Positions 35,842-48,166 are shown, counted from the stretch's first letter. The stretch: DNA of 64,000 bases from Patiria miniata (GCF_015706575.1 NW_024037069.1:37407315-37471314); one strand, 5' to 3'. Translations and numbers: made by a program. The notes: generated by a model from the letters alone, not told the origin.

Positions 35842-37350
35842 ATTTTTCTGGCAATCGTGGGTCATGTACTTTTGACCTTTTGATTTTCCTTGGTTTTAAA
35901 GTATCTCCCACAGTGAATATTAAGTGAAAGAAAAAACAACTATTCTTCACGTTGCTATCACCACTGTGTGGCTCACAATACGGAGAATGTCCGGTATTGA
36001 GCCACATTTAGGGGCTATACCTGTGATGGGGCCATCTCTTTGTCGTCCTTGCAGTGGGCACTTGTGCAATGTTCTTATATTAGAAAGATGGCAGTAGACG
36101 TTTTGGCTTGATGTGTAATGGGCTTGATCACCGACTCACTATGATTGTTGCTTTTTCTTCCCAAGAAGCACGTCATTTTATTACGAGACACCGACTGTCG
36201 GGGTTTGTTTACATTAAAAATAAAGACTGAACATTTTGGTAGCTTATGACGTGTGGCCATTGAACAATCCGAAGAAAGGATGTTTGAACTATTTTTTTTA
36301 TAGAAACTGACAAGGATTTTGATGAAGGTAACCAGTTGATGGTTGCAATGACTTCCAATGAGCACGCTCACTACCAAAGCGAAGACATATTTCCATCCCT
36401 TTTTCGTTTAAATATTCTGAAATGAGACCATCTAAAGTGTATGGGAAGACTTTGTTTAAATTGTTAATGTAAACATTGTGCTAAAATGATGTAAAAAAAC
36501 CCCTCAAAGTTTCAAAACACGCCAAATTATTACCACGTTAGAAGCACAGTGGTATTAGTGGGCTGTGACATTTTATGAGTTTTCTTTTTGCAATTATTTA
36601 TTTCTTCATGAGGACATCTCAACCACAATGAGATTTACACAAGACTTGTCCCTGACAAAACTTAACTTTCATTTTCATATTTGAAATAAAAAAAGACTAG
36701 GCTTACCTAGTCGAGTTGAACCTGAATATCTCGGTACTCGTTGACTCAGTCAGTTCGTGACTCAGTTTGTAAGTGACTCAGTCTGTCAAAAGGACAGTAA
36801 GCTGACCCTTACGGTCCATCAAAAAGGCATGTACAGGTACATGTAAATTGGTTTTGACTTCCATTTCGGTTGTTACAAAATAATATTGGAAGCTGAGAGC
36901 ATTGTTCCTTTTTTTTTTTGTTTTCTTTATGGGCTCTGTACACAATTACCCACTCGACGGTAAGAAAGGGATAGTTGGGGAACACCACTTGGGAGAGACA
37001 TTCGAACGCATTGCCGAAGACGCGTAACGCTCACGCAAAGACGCTATGGGTTTTGGTGCACATTCAGAATAAAACTAGTCGTGCCTGGTTCGAGCTGTAT
37101 GCGCACCGCAACCAGTACGCGCATGAAGTGTGTCCCGTCCAAGGGGCTCTCGAAAGTGGTGAAAAAGCGCCCTCTCTAGTGAGCGCACGGAGCCCATACA
37201 AAATCAGGCATGCAACTTTTCCTCGGATCCGCTGATTTCCTCGTTTTTTTACTTCACATGAATGCCATTACAAATTGAAAAACACTTTACAATGTCTTCT
37301 GTAGTTTGGAATTTCCTCATTTTTTTTCTAAATTCCCAGTTGTAAGCCTG
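35842..37350. other. Non-coding part of the duplicated module (block B)
   Basis: Equivalent to about 2330-3843 in block A. No gene is recognised. Confidence 0.6.
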
Positions 37351-38298
37351 AAAAATAGGGAATGCAAAGTTCTTGTTGAGTTAGGAAAGCTATACGACAA
37401 ACTGTTCTTAGTGGGTCAGCGTGCTTGCCTGCTCACTAAAAGCCTATCCTGTTTGTGCGCGGAGCCCATACAAAAATAGGGAATGCAAAGTTCTCGTTCA
37501 GTTTGGAATGCTACACAACAAACTGTTCTTTGTGGGTCAGCGTGCTGCCCTGCTCACTAAAAGCCTATCCTGTTTGTCCGCGGAGCCCATACAAAAATAG
37601 GGAATGCAAAGTTCTCGTTCAGTTTGGAATGCTACACGACAAACTGTTCTTTGTGGGTCAGCGTGCTGCCCTGCTCACTAAAAGCCTATCCTGTTTGTGC
37701 GCGGAGCCCATACAAAAATAGGGAATGCAAAGTTCTCGTTCAGTTTGGAATGCTACACAACAAACTGTTCTTTGTGGGTCAGCGTGCTGCCCTGCTCACT
37801 AAAAGCCTATCCTGTTTGTCCGCGGAGCCCATACAAAAATAGGGAATGCAAAGTTCTCGTTCAGTTTGGAATGCTACACGACAAACTGTTCTTTGTGGGT
37901 CAGCGTGCTGCCCTGCTCACTAAAAGCCTATCCTGTTTGTGCGCGGAGCCCATACAAAAATAGGGAATGCAAAGTTCTTGTTCAGTTTGGAATGCTACAC
38001 GACAAACTGTTCTTTGTGGGTCAGCATGCTGCCCTGCTCACTAAAAGCCTATCCTATTTGTGCGCGGAGCCCATACAAAAATAGGGAATGCAAAGTTCTC
38101 GTTCAGTTTGGAATGCTACACGACAAACTGTTCTTTGTGGGTCAGCGTGCTGCCCTGCTCACTAAATGCCTATCCTGTTTGTGCGCGGAGCCCATACAAA
38201 AATAGGGAATGCAAAGTTCTCGTTCAGTTTGGAATGCTACACAGCAAACTGTTCTTAGTGGGTCAGCGTGCTGCCCTGCTTACTAAAAGCATATCCTG
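37351..38298. repeat. 121-bp minisatellite, about 8 units (block B)
   Basis: The same unit as 3844-4670, starting at 37351 with 121-bp spacing. It is the longest array of the four. Individual unit variants (CGACAAAC or CAACAAAC, GTCAGCGTG or GTCAGCATG) are shared between blocks in shuffled order. Confidence 0.9.
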
Positions 38299-38507
38299 AT
38301 GTTCAAAACACCAAGTTCTGAGATCGTTTCTGAAATACTACACAAGATGTTTCCCATGAAATATTGTAAAACATTCTTTATTCGTACTATACATGATACA
38401 AGTACATCTGGAGTCAGTACAAATTTACACATCAATAAAGAGGAAATAAGAGGAAATCAGTTCAACAGACGTTTATATGTTAATAATGGCTGGTGGTTTT
38501 GGCTTAA

Positions 38508-39515
38508 AGCTTGAGTAGACCATTTGCAATTTGTGTATTTATTTCGTTTGAACCAACAAAAGTGCTCAAAATCTTAAGACGAATGCTTAAAGGTATAGTC
38601 CACATTTGTAATTTGTGCATTTTGTTCGTTTGAAGCAACAAACATGCTAAAAATCTAAAGACGGGTGCTGAACAACTAACCTGATGAAGTTTCAGCTCAG
38701 CTTCAGCTGTTTATTTCTAGAAAAACAACATTCTATGATCCAGATTTCAAATCAAAAGTTGCTGAATCATGTTTTGAATTGGGCCTGAATTCAGCATCCG
38801 AGACACGTGCTCACTGAGCCGACTGCAGCTACGCGATGTCGCGCACTGATCCGATGAATTAAAGCAATCGCGCGTGCGTGTGCGTCGTGTCAACGCTTGC
38901 GCGCGCTTCGCCGAATAAAAAAAACGAACTACTAACGGAACCTTCCAACAGTGCGTCTTTAAACACACCGTTGGAAAGGCATTCTTTCATTGATTTCTTC
39001 AAATTGACAGCATGCCAGAAAGAATAATTTTACAGGGAGTTTAGTCCCCTTACTATCTTTCAACCAAGTATGTTTTTCAACACTAATTACGTCAGTTACT
39101 TTTTGGATAGCTGCAAATGATGGACTGAGCTTTAACGACTATCTCCGAGTTCTGAGAAAATATTCTAGGATCTCAAATTGCGCCCGAAATCAGCATCCGA
39201 AACACGTTCTCATTCAGCCGATTGCAGCCACACGATGTCACGCACTGAACAGACGAATAATAGCAACCGTACATGTGTGTGCTTCGTGTCAACGCTTCTA
39301 GCACCCATCCAAGGATTTGCACAACTACTACCGGAAATTTCCAAAAATGTGTCACTTGAAACATTTTTGGAAATGACCTTCTGTTATTGTTTTCTTCAGT
39401 TTGGAATCATTTTGCAGGGACTTTAGTGTCATTATTATCTTTAAAAGCAACTAAGCTTTTTAACAATAATTTGGTCAGTTACTTTTTGGATAGCTGCAAA
39501 TGGTCCATTCTACCT
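38508..39515. mobile_element. Nested TTAA-target MITEs (outer element, block B)
   Basis: The outer element is flanked by TTAA (38504-38507, 39516-39519). The inner one is at 38591-39131 with TTAA at 38587-38590 and 39132-39135. Same insertion events as 4879-5886, so they predate the A/B duplication. Confidence 0.82.
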
Positions 39516-39519
39516 TTAA

Positions 39520-40453
39520 TGACTTAATTCCAGATTACTGAGTTCCAAAACAAGTGTTCTTAATAAACATTAAATCTTGCTCTTCGAATAGAGTTACGAC
39601 AAGTTTACGAAAAAATAATTCTTTTTGGACACAAACATGAAGTAATGGTCAGAATATTACACCAGCACAAAAAATAATACTATTCAAACATGTACATAGT
39701 ATATAAATATCTGATGGCGAGTATGAAGAATACTTATGTCTACGTAGAGATACCCTGTATGTGCATATGTAGTGCAGAATATCTGCACTATTTCTTTCTC
39801 ATATATATCTACATCTGCCAGTTGCAATGTAAACTTTAATCAGAAACATAATAACAGATTCATCAAGGAAAAGCCGACAGAGCTCTATATCTTTTCACAG
39901 AGAATACAAACTTTTCACAGAGAATATATACATGACACCTGATTTTGTTATATCACAGAATTATGTGCGACAGATAGTGCTGAATGACAGAAATTTACAT
40001 ACATACATAATAATTTATACTCTCCATTATAAATATCACTGACACAACTTTATTTGAGCATTGCAAGTAACTATAGTGTACATGTACATCTATAAAGACA
40101 GAAATATTACTACGGTCCTGTACATGGATTGTCAGATACAAATTAAGTATACATGTACTTCACATTTGCGGTGGTCTGATCACTCATAAGTATTTTTTGC
40201 CATGTGCTTATTTATAATTTTAAAACCCATTAATCATTAATTCTGTGTAGATTGCAGCAAATTGTCCAACACTGAACAAACAAAAATGAATGCCATTCGT
40301 CAATATGACAATATTTTTTTGAATAATTAAGACCTGAGAAGGATATATACATGAGAAGATTAATACTTGAATACCCGTGGTGGCAAGTTATGGATTGACA
40401 ATTCCCGGCCCCCTGAAAAATTTGAGAGTCTAAGAATTTAGACTCCAAGTCCC
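39520..40453 (-). other. 3' UTR-like region of HS3ST3-like copy 3
   Basis: Equivalent to 5891-6825. The minus-strand AATAAA candidate is retained near 40,050. No other feature is seen. Confidence 0.5.
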
Positions 40454-42555
40454 TCATTCCTCCCAATGAAAATTGATGCCCGTCATGTTGTAAAACTGTT
40501 CATTATACGGTCGATAGAACTCGGCCAGACAGGCCCGGACACGAGGATCCACAGGATTATGAGGGCGGCCTTTGGTTTTGCCAAGACATCTCACCTCCCC
40601 ATTCTCGTCCGTTCTAAGGCAGGGAAAGCCCTTCGTCTCGTTGAAGACAAACGACTTCTCTGTCAGCGTCCTGCTAATGTGCAGGAAGTCTTGCACTTTG
40701 CCCATCTCCGCGCCGGGATTGGCCACAAGGTTTTTCCCACTGACAAACAAGAACTGGTCGAGAGGGAAATACTTCAGCCATCTCGTCAGATGCAGTGAGT
40801 ACAGCCCGATGCCTATTGCGCTCCAACTCTCGTCCACGCTGCATTTTCTCGGGTCGAGCATGGCTTTCTCCTCAAAGGGCGTGGTCTTACCCTTTTCGAG
40901 GGACTGGGCGTGGTCGGAGATGGCCCGTGCCACAGGTTCACGCACAACCAGTAGAAATTTTACGTCTTGTGACATGCGATAGATGAGCTTTGGGACTTGC
41001 GGCGTCACAAAGTAGCTGGGCGTTTTCTCCACGGTCAGTTGATTTTCATACGAGTAGGGCATCGCCCTCCTGAAAAATAGCATCAGTAATTCTAAGGTAG
41101 TTTTGCTAGTAAGTAAAAAACCCTGCTAAGCATTTTCATGTGCTGATGTAAAATATATCACGAAGCAGTCATAGGCAATGTTAAACCAGTCATGTTTCAG
41201 TTAACCTGCTGTTTTTTAAAATTATTATCCTTTGTCCTTAACGGCTCTGTCAAACTGATCCCTGCATTAGGTTTGTTATTTTCAAGAGTACCGCATTTTT
41301 GTCAACAATTCGGTGTGAATTCCACTATTCGGTGTGGATTTTAAAACCTGATATTCGAAACCAACCTTAAAGCTATAGTCCATCATTTGCCGCTATTCGA
41401 AAAGTAACTGGCGTAATTATTGTTGAAAAACATACTTGGTTGAAAGATTTTGATTTAGATTTTGAGCACTTTTGTTGCTTCAAACGAACAAAATGCACAA
41501 ATTACAAATGATGGACTTTATCTTTAAGCCGCCTGTTTTTTGTGTGTGACAATAGCTAATAGAAATATAAAGAAAACAATGGGAACATCCGTCAGCATTC
41601 AACTGCTCCATGGTCTCTGATTGTAACAACATTCACTCGTTAGCGGTCCTCTTGTTTCATGAATAGCCTGCCCATTCAACTGATCTGAGAGATCTCATCC
41701 ATTTTCTGGAGTGTTTTTGGAAAGGCCCAGTGCTCATTGAATCCTGCAAACTATAACCAATCAACACGGAGGGCATTGCATGCAGCACCTCACTCGTCAC
41801 TTTTTTGGGAGCTTACCGAGAAATCAGATAACCGTTACTCGGTTTGAAAAAAAAAATTAGGACAACCGGATTTTGAAATCTCTGATTTTCCCCACCACTC
41901 CTTATGATGATGTGTGTGAAAACTTGTGATGACTTTTATTTAGAACTCTGGCTTACCTGTACCACTCTAAGCCCCTTTCATAGAAACGATCGAAGAAATG
42001 CACCTCCTTCCCGCTAACAGTTACTTGGGGGTGCGCTTTAAGGAAATTCAGCAGTGCTCGCGTTCCTCCCTTCTTGATTCCAATAATGATGACCTTCGGA
42101 AGCCGTCGTTTCCATTTACCTTGCGGTTTGAAGGCTGCCCTCTCTGGCACCAAGTCCAAATCATCGTCCGCCTCTTCGTAAACACTTGACCACGAGGACA
42201 AAGAGGAAAGATCATCTTGATTTGTCGGTGAAGGGTTTTGAGGTTGAAGGAGTTGATGAAAGAGCACTGTCTGTTTCACAGCAGCAACGGCCTCAGATTG
42301 TGTGGCATTCACTGAAGGTTCTGGCATTCTTGTGTTTGCTTTGATCTTGGCGAAGATTGGCGTTTTGTGGAACGACGGACTGTTCGATGTCTTCAGTTTC
42401 GGAGGTGCTTCTGTTCTGCTTTTGCAGCAGTTGAGTGAATACATGTAGGTTGATAGGATAGCCACGCAACATACCGCTACCAGTATGCCGACTCTCTTCT
42501 TGCTCAGGGAACAACAAGCTTGTCCCGGGCCAGGTGGGATCTTATCCACCGTCAT
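40454..42555 (-). CDS. HS3ST3-like: Heparan sulfate glucosamine 3-O-sulfotransferase, HS3ST3-like, copy 3
   Basis: Exons 42555-41957 and 41069-40454 on the - strand; 404 residues; phase-2 intron with the small MITE. All motifs described for copy 1 are present. Exon 2 resembles copy 1 (REP, SLEKGK, PGAEMGK) but has YSLHL and TEKSFVF. Exon 1 resembles copy 2 at [15 protein letters not shown] and YERGLEWY, and has private changes in the stem ([23 protein letters not shown]). The frame is open throughout. Upstream sequence diverges from the other copies within about 80 bp of the start, so its promoter context may differ. Type II Golgi enzyme by analogy. Confidence 0.92.
41371..41523. mobile_element. 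Short TTAA-target MITE in the HS3ST3-like intron (copy 3)
   Basis: Same insertion as 7743-7895, with TTAA on both sides (41367-41370, 41524-41527). Confidence 0.85.
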
Positions 42556-42851
42556 GATCTTGAACCTGTACTCATGCAATGGGTAAAATGCAAAAATAGA
42601 AAAATGAAATCTCTTTTACACAGTTTGCAGTTACAAAGTGTGCTCTAAAAACACGTTTTCCCGAAACTGTCTTCCCATTTTACCAGAACTTTCTGGATTT
42701 GTCTTAGCTGAAATCACAAAGTGAGGTGAACATTGATACTGTGTTAACTGGCAGATAACTGACGTACTAGTACGGTATTTATTCCAAGATTTTCAATAGG
42801 CCCCGACTTCACAGGTCTAGCCCCGACTAAGTTTAAGTCTTAATGTACTAG

Positions 42852-44366
42852 CATAGAGCTCTATAGCCCCATCAATGTGGCCAATTTACTGGACTACCTT
42901 CTTAAATAAAGGCCACACTTGGAACATGTACAAAAACATGTACATGCAGAACTTTGTCAAGTTTTGATTTTCACATTTAGGCTTAGTTTGTAGTTTATTT
43001 TTGCTTTAGAAGCATACTCACCCTCTTTATAGGCTAATCAGAAAGTACTGCCTTTTTCAGATGTCTATTTTTCGTGAAATTTCCAGATTCGTTTGCACAC
43101 GTTCGCGTATCAAAATTTCAACCTGAAATTTCACAAAAAATAGACATCTGAAAAAGGCAGCACTTTCTGATTAGCAGAGTTGTAATGACTCGAGTCAATG
43201 ACTCGACTCGAGTCCGACTCGAGTCACATTTTTTGGCGACTCGACTCGACTCGAGTCCCGACGGGTAAATGACTCGACTCGACTCGAGTCACTGCGAGCA
43301 AATGACTCGACTCGACTCGAGTCCCTCATCAGAATGACTCGACTCGACTCGAGGAAGGCTAATAAGACTCGAGTCCCAAAATAAAAGCAAAACTTAATTG
43401 CGAAAAATATTTGCAATGACTTACGCTGCGCCGTTCGCGTTGCCAGTTTTTGTTCACGTCACGTTAATGTTCGCGAATAATGTACGTTTATATACAGCGG
43501 CAGTCTGTTTCCTTCCTCCATAATGAAACAACAAACATACACCGTGTCGCGGACTCCCACCTTGTGGTTCTATAGCATGTAATGCTAAACCCGGAACCAG
43601 ACTTAAAACGCATTTCTCAATCCGTGGTTTCATCATTGGTTTCGGGCGATTTTGAAGTTCTTGGTGGAACGCTGGCTAAATTCATGTCCCGATTTCACAA
43701 AAAAAAAATGGATACGGACGGGCCCACCTTTAAATAATCAGAAACAGTTTTGTATAATGCAATTAGGTTTTAACATTGTCAGCGATCAGCGAACAACAAA
43801 ATCTAGACCCGAAGCCAAACCAGTTATAAGACCGAAGTTTCACATCTTCTTATCTGTGACGTGAGCTAGCAATGGAAACTGTTGGTTGGGTACCATACAG
43901 CATACTTTATGTCTTTGGATTTCCGTAATAGACTGGTGCCTCGTATTCTTTCTCTCTTGTGTTTGTTGCTTTTTATTGTAATTTAGTGTTCAAATATTTG
44001 TGACTCGAATTGACTCGAACTAAATACTTGACTCGACTCGACTCGACTCGACCACACTCTGTGACTCGACTCGACTCGACTCGACCTTGTTGACCTAATG
44101 ACTCGACTCGACTCGAGTCACTTCTTTAAAATGACTCGACTCGACTCGAGTCACAAAAATCAGTGACTCGTTACAACTCTGCTGATTAGCCTATAAAGAG
44201 GGTGAGTAAAGCAAAAATTAACTACAAATGCAAACTAAGCCTAAATGTGAAAATCAAAATTTGACAAAGTTCTACATGTTTTTGTACATGTTCCAAGTGT
44301 GGCCTTTATTTGCGGAGGTAGTCCAGTAAATTGGCCACATTTATAGGGCTATAAAAGAGCTCTATG
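42852..44366. mobile_element. Foldback element with long inverted arms, interrupted by a hAT-like element
   Basis: The ends CATAGAGCTC...TATAGCCCC and its inverse GGGCTATAAAAGAGCTCTATG enclose arms of roughly 250 bp. The net size without the insert is about 500 bp. A TACT-like flank is seen on both sides, but the target duplication is not certain. Shorter relatives are at 16281-16635 and 62374-62736. No coding sequence. Confidence 0.72.
43175..44181. mobile_element. hAT-like element, 1007 bp, with ACTCGACTCG subterminal repeats
   Basis: It starts CAGAGTTGTAATGACTCGAG and ends CTCGTTACAACTCTG. The 8-bp CTGATTAG is duplicated (43167-43174, 44182-44189). Both ends carry many GACTCGACTCGAGTC motifs, which are likely transposase-binding repeats. 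The interior holds no long open frame, so the element is non-autonomous. The uninterrupted foldback arm in blocks A2 and C supplies the empty site. Confidence 0.9.
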
Positions 44367-45480
44367 TACTTTACCATGGAGCTACATGTATAAACACTCC
44401 ATGCTAGGTAGGATGGGTTGCCCTATTATCGCGGTACTTATCACGTTTCTCGTTCAGAATACAGATTGCCCACTAACCTTCCCGAATTGTCCTGTCTTTT
44501 GTGTTGTATAACTCTTCCTTTTCAAATTGATATAAAAAAAATCCGACGGTGGTGTGGTTTATTTCGTGTACTATGCCTGTGAAAATAGACATGCTCGAAG
44601 TGTGCGAACGGAGGTGGACTCCCTATTATCGCGGTATGCGGGAAGTGGTTTTTATAATGATCTCAACTTTTTTATTCATAGTTAATGTTTGACCAAAACA
44701 TCCCCTGAATAAAGTCAGATATTTTCCCTGTAACGTTCAAGTTGATTAAAGACTACATGTATATGTCTGCAGGATGATTTCTTAAGACCCTGCCCTTCCC
44801 CGAAAGGAGAACACAAATCACTGAGGCAAGTCTTCTGATTGCCGATTGGGGGGGCCATTCACTTTCCACGGTGTGCCATTTTATTTTTGTTAATGCGCTG
44901 TGCTTATTTTGATCCCGTAAATGATTTTACGATTTCGCGGTGCAACTATCTAAAAATAAGAGACATAATAATAGTGGAAAGAATTCTGATCTTTGGGATA
45001 ATAAAAGCGGGGGTGGGGGGGGGGGGGGACGTAAGAATGAAGAATGTGAAGAATGAGAATGAATACTGCAACATCCCATAGTGCTAATGCTATTTCCCAT
45101 TTAAATTGCCACCAATTTATTGTTCACACCCCACCATTACGTCGCAGAGCTGGAGTCTATCTAGTCAAAAGAGCAATTTTGGCAGCTTCTGGACATCGTT
45201 TGCATGCATATGATACATACAGGGACTTGTAACTTGTCTAGCCTAAACAAAGCACTTTCCAGACTAGTTCCCAGTCCTCCGTTATTACAAAACTTCCAGT
45301 AGTGGGCAGAAAAAAGCAATTATAACAGGTTCAATTTGATTCAAATTATCGTAGTTATACGAGTACAGAAGCATAGAACATTTTCTTTCCTCTTTATAAA
45401 TACATTTCATTTAACATAATTATGTCGTGCAATGTTTGTTAAGATTGCGCAAAATTCATAAATTGTGCACGTGATTTTCC
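44367..45480. other. Low-copy non-coding region
   Basis: No gene is recognised. Notable only for the 14-mer CTATTATCGCGGTA, found twice (about 44,422 and 44,623), and a G-run near 45,014-45,028. An 80-codon open frame at 44839-45081 shows no domain. Confidence 0.4.
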
Positions 45481-45602
45481 CACGCAATCTTAAGAATGAG
45501 CGCTCATTCTTAAGAACACGTGCTAATTCTTAAGAATGCGCGCTCATTCTTAAGAATGCGCGCGCATTCTTAAGAATGCGCGCGCATTCTTAAGATTGCG
45601 TG
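45481..45602. repeat. Array of six 20-bp palindromic units (CTTAAG core)
   Basis: CTTAAG recurs every 20 bp (45489, 45509, 45529, 45549, 45569, 45589) within ATTCTTAAGAAT, alternating with GCGCGC-type cores. Each unit is self-complementary and the whole 122 bp is also a palindrome (CACGCAATCTTAAG ... CTTAAGATTGCGTG). Confidence 0.85.
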
Positions 45603-45682
45603 ATTTTCAAGAATAGGCACAACAGAGCCTCATACTTGTCATAGTTCTAGGAGTACACAAACCGCTGAACTGCCACAGACTG

Positions 45683-46631
45683 TAGCTGGAGTTACCCAGC
45701 CCTGAGTTTTATCATTGGGTTGTCATCTAGGGCTGGAGCGCATTTTTCTCAAAACTTGTAGTATTTGCAAAAAAAATTTGGAAAATGTTCAATTTTGTCC
45801 CCGTTACACACTAATTGCAACTGCAACTCACCCCAAACTTGCCTGGAATAACCATTACACAGGTCCTTGAAGTAAAAAACGATCCACGATGAAGATTCAG
45901 CCTACAATTGCAGTGAAAACAGGAGGAATAACCGCTAACTTGACAACCTTGCTGGATTGGCCAGGACCGCTATTGGTTTGTGCACAAAAAAAATTGTGTA
46001 CAATGAATGGCGGTCGATTAACAGGCACAGAGAGCGATCGCTGTCAACTACTCGTTTTGCCGGCTGCGCTGGCTGTTGGCGCATGACGTCACGCGGAAGC
46101 GTAACACCCGATGACTGTTTCATGCACTATTGGTTGCGGTTCCAGTACCAAAGCTGTGATGCGAGTGGTAAACCTTATACTACTACATGAAACAGTCATC
46201 GGGTGTTACGCTTCCGCGTGACGTCATGCGCCAACAGCCAGCGCAGCCGGCAAAAACGAGTAGTTGACAGCGATCGCTCTCTGTGCCTGTTAATCGACCG
46301 CCATTCATTGTACACAATTTTTTTTGTGCACAAACCAATAGCGGTCCTGGCCAATCCAGCAAGGTTGTCAAGTTAGCGGTTATTCCTCCTGTTTTCACTG
46401 CAATTGTAGGCTGAATCTTCATCGTGGATCGTTTTTTACTTCAAGGACCTGTGTAATGGTTATTCCAGGCAAGTTTGGGGTGAGTTGCAGTTGCAATTAG
46501 TGTGTAACGGGGACAAAATTGAACATTTTCCAATTTTTTTTTGCAAATACTAGTACAAGTTTTGAGAAAAATGCGCTCCAGCCCTAGATGACAACCCAAT
46601 GATAAAACTCAGGGCTGGGTAACTCCAGCTA
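45683..46631. mobile_element. 949-bp foldback element, about 440-bp arms, 9-bp target duplication
   Basis: The arms 45683-46124 and 46186-46631 are near-perfect inverse copies around a 61-bp loop. The termini are TAGCTGGAGTTACCCAGC and its inverse. CACAGACTG is present on both sides (45674-45682, 46632-46640). Long arms and a 9-bp target recall Mutator-like or foldback transposons. Open frames in the arms are mirror images of each other and are not genes. The transcript would form a very stable hairpin. Confidence 0.85.
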
Positions 46632-46640
46632 CACAGACTG

Positions 46641-47015
46641 CATGAATGATGAAGTGGCCGTTAGTGGCGTCAGGTTGCAACAGATCATCCAAGCTTAAAG
46701 GCGATAATTAGGGTTAAAGTAAGTTATGACGGTTCCTTACTTACTATTCCATATGGTGCCTTCGATCGACTACATTACCCGCAGAATTTTCATCTTTTAC
46801 GCGTCCTAGTTTAGTTCTCCACTCCCGATGTTGTTGGATGAGAATCAATTATTGTATAAAGCCCTCTAGAGGTAATGAAGGTTTATCGCAAATAGCTTTT
46901 TACCGACTGAGGGCGCTCTCTTGCAAAGCATCATGGGATGCAGAACGGAGCATTGCAAATTTGCAGTCCCGGATGTTGAAGCGCGCAAAGCGCGCAATTC
47001 AATCGAAAATCCATC
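46641..47015. other. Flank shared with 17.2-17.45 kb; possible promoter side of the SAP reading frame
   Basis: The part from about 46,650 to 46,870 matches 17,210-17,450. The rest ends in a GC-rich stretch (AAGCGCGCAAAGCGCGC) just before the ATG at 47016. No TATA box was noticed. Confidence 0.4.
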
Positions 47016-47273
47016 ATGGCTACAATCGGACACGACAAATTTCTTTCCTTAACAGTTGACGAATTGCAGAAATATTTAAGAGAGAGAGGAGTTCCTGTTG
47101 GCGACGAAAAACGCGCAGAACTAGCGGAGCGAGCTTTCTGGGCTGACAAGCTTGGATTGCCCGTGAAATCCACCGACAAAGTCGCCGAGCAAGAAATCGA
47201 AGCATCGAAGAGCGCGAAGCTGATTCTCGATGGTGGCATGGTCCGACTTCCGCGGCCGGAGACGGGAAGTTGA
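47016..47273 (+). CDS. Small SAP-domain reading frame, possibly the first exon of a larger gene
   Basis: 85 residues from ATG 47016 (context CATCATGG). Residues about 11-42 (LTVDELQKYLRERGVPVGDE, then KRAELAERAFWA) fit a SAP motif, a helix-turn-helix that binds DNA. The remainder is charged and low in complexity. In many marine invertebrates a similar SAP segment begins multi-copy genes whose next segment has a GW-x-D...LP pattern. A comparable GWEDGPASLPE stretch follows in another frame at about 47,280, and a candidate donor (GCTG/GTAATT) lies at about 47,350. It could be a broken copy, the 5' exon of such a gene, or a short stand-alone protein. The function is unknown. Confidence 0.5.
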   Translation: MATIGHDKFLSLTVDELQKYLRERGVPVGDEKRAELAERAFWADKLGLPVKSTDKVAEQEIEASKSAKLILDGGMVRLPRPETGS

Positions 47274-48166
47274 CAGAGGGTTGGGAAGATGGCCCAGCAA
47301 GCCTCCCAGAAACTTGTAGAGATCACCTGGATAGCTACATCAAAGCTGGTAATTTTTTTTTGAGTAAATTATACAACAAAAAGACACAAGAAAAAAATTA
47401 AATGAATGGAAAAAAAACTCAAGGCCGCTGTCGGCGCTGGTCTGCACATGATGCAAAATTGCAAGCCACTCACTAGAAACTAGTCATTTAACTCTTGATT
47501 CTGCAGTGACAAAATAATGACAGAATTTGGCCTATTACTTATGTTTAATTCCTTAATCCAGGCTTAGTATGCAACCTGTTCGGGTACATGACCCAGGTTG
47601 TTTTTTTTTAATTTTTGTTTAGACATAATTTTGATAGTGATGATAGAGAAGGCAAGGAAAGCACTGGCAGGGATTTTTTTTTAATTTAGGCTACAGTCTC
47701 TTCTATGAATTACCACTTACATTGCTCAATAAGCCTTATTCACATTCTGCCACCATCTTGGAAATGGCGCCCATGCATGCAAGTACATATGAAGTGATGA
47801 AGGCGAAGTAGTGGTCAACGTCGCTCTGCAAAGTGGACATTCAGCAAAGTGACCGACACCCATTTGATATGAGTTAATTTGAGGCATGACATTTCCATAA
47901 TTCCATTTATTGAAGTAATAGTAATTTTTAATATTTACTTCAGGTAACCGACGAATTGGACTGATAAAGACAGAAGGGAGGCGAACTCTTGCACCGTTCG
48001 ACACCGTTACCCGATTTTGGGCCGTCATACAAATACAACGTACAAAAGACATATTCTTAAAATCTCAAGTCTCGATAATTATTGAAGCCCCAAAACTCCA
48101 AAGTTTCTTTGCAGGGGCGGCGGAACGCGCCCACCCCCAGATATTTACCCAAGCTAGTGCGCGCCC
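47274..48166. other. Non-coding region
   Basis: Nothing beyond the possible exon continuation to about 47,350 is recognised. A 108-codon minus-strand open frame at 47726-48052 has no recognisable domain and no supporting splice context. Confidence 0.4.

Noticed and set aside
43195-43416. Ser/Arg/Glu-rich repetitive minus-strand frame
   Set aside because: It is a translation of the ACTCGACTCG subterminal repeats of the hAT-like element, not a protein gene.
44422-44636. Repeated CTATTATCGCGGTA 14-mer as a possible regulatory pair
   Set aside because: Only two copies, with no nearby gene or symmetrical context; it cannot be distinguished from a small local duplication.
45889-46422. Mirror-image open frames starting MKIQPTIAVK in both arms of the foldback element
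   Set aside because: They are the same sequence read from the two inverted arms of a non-coding element; the frame stays open by chance.
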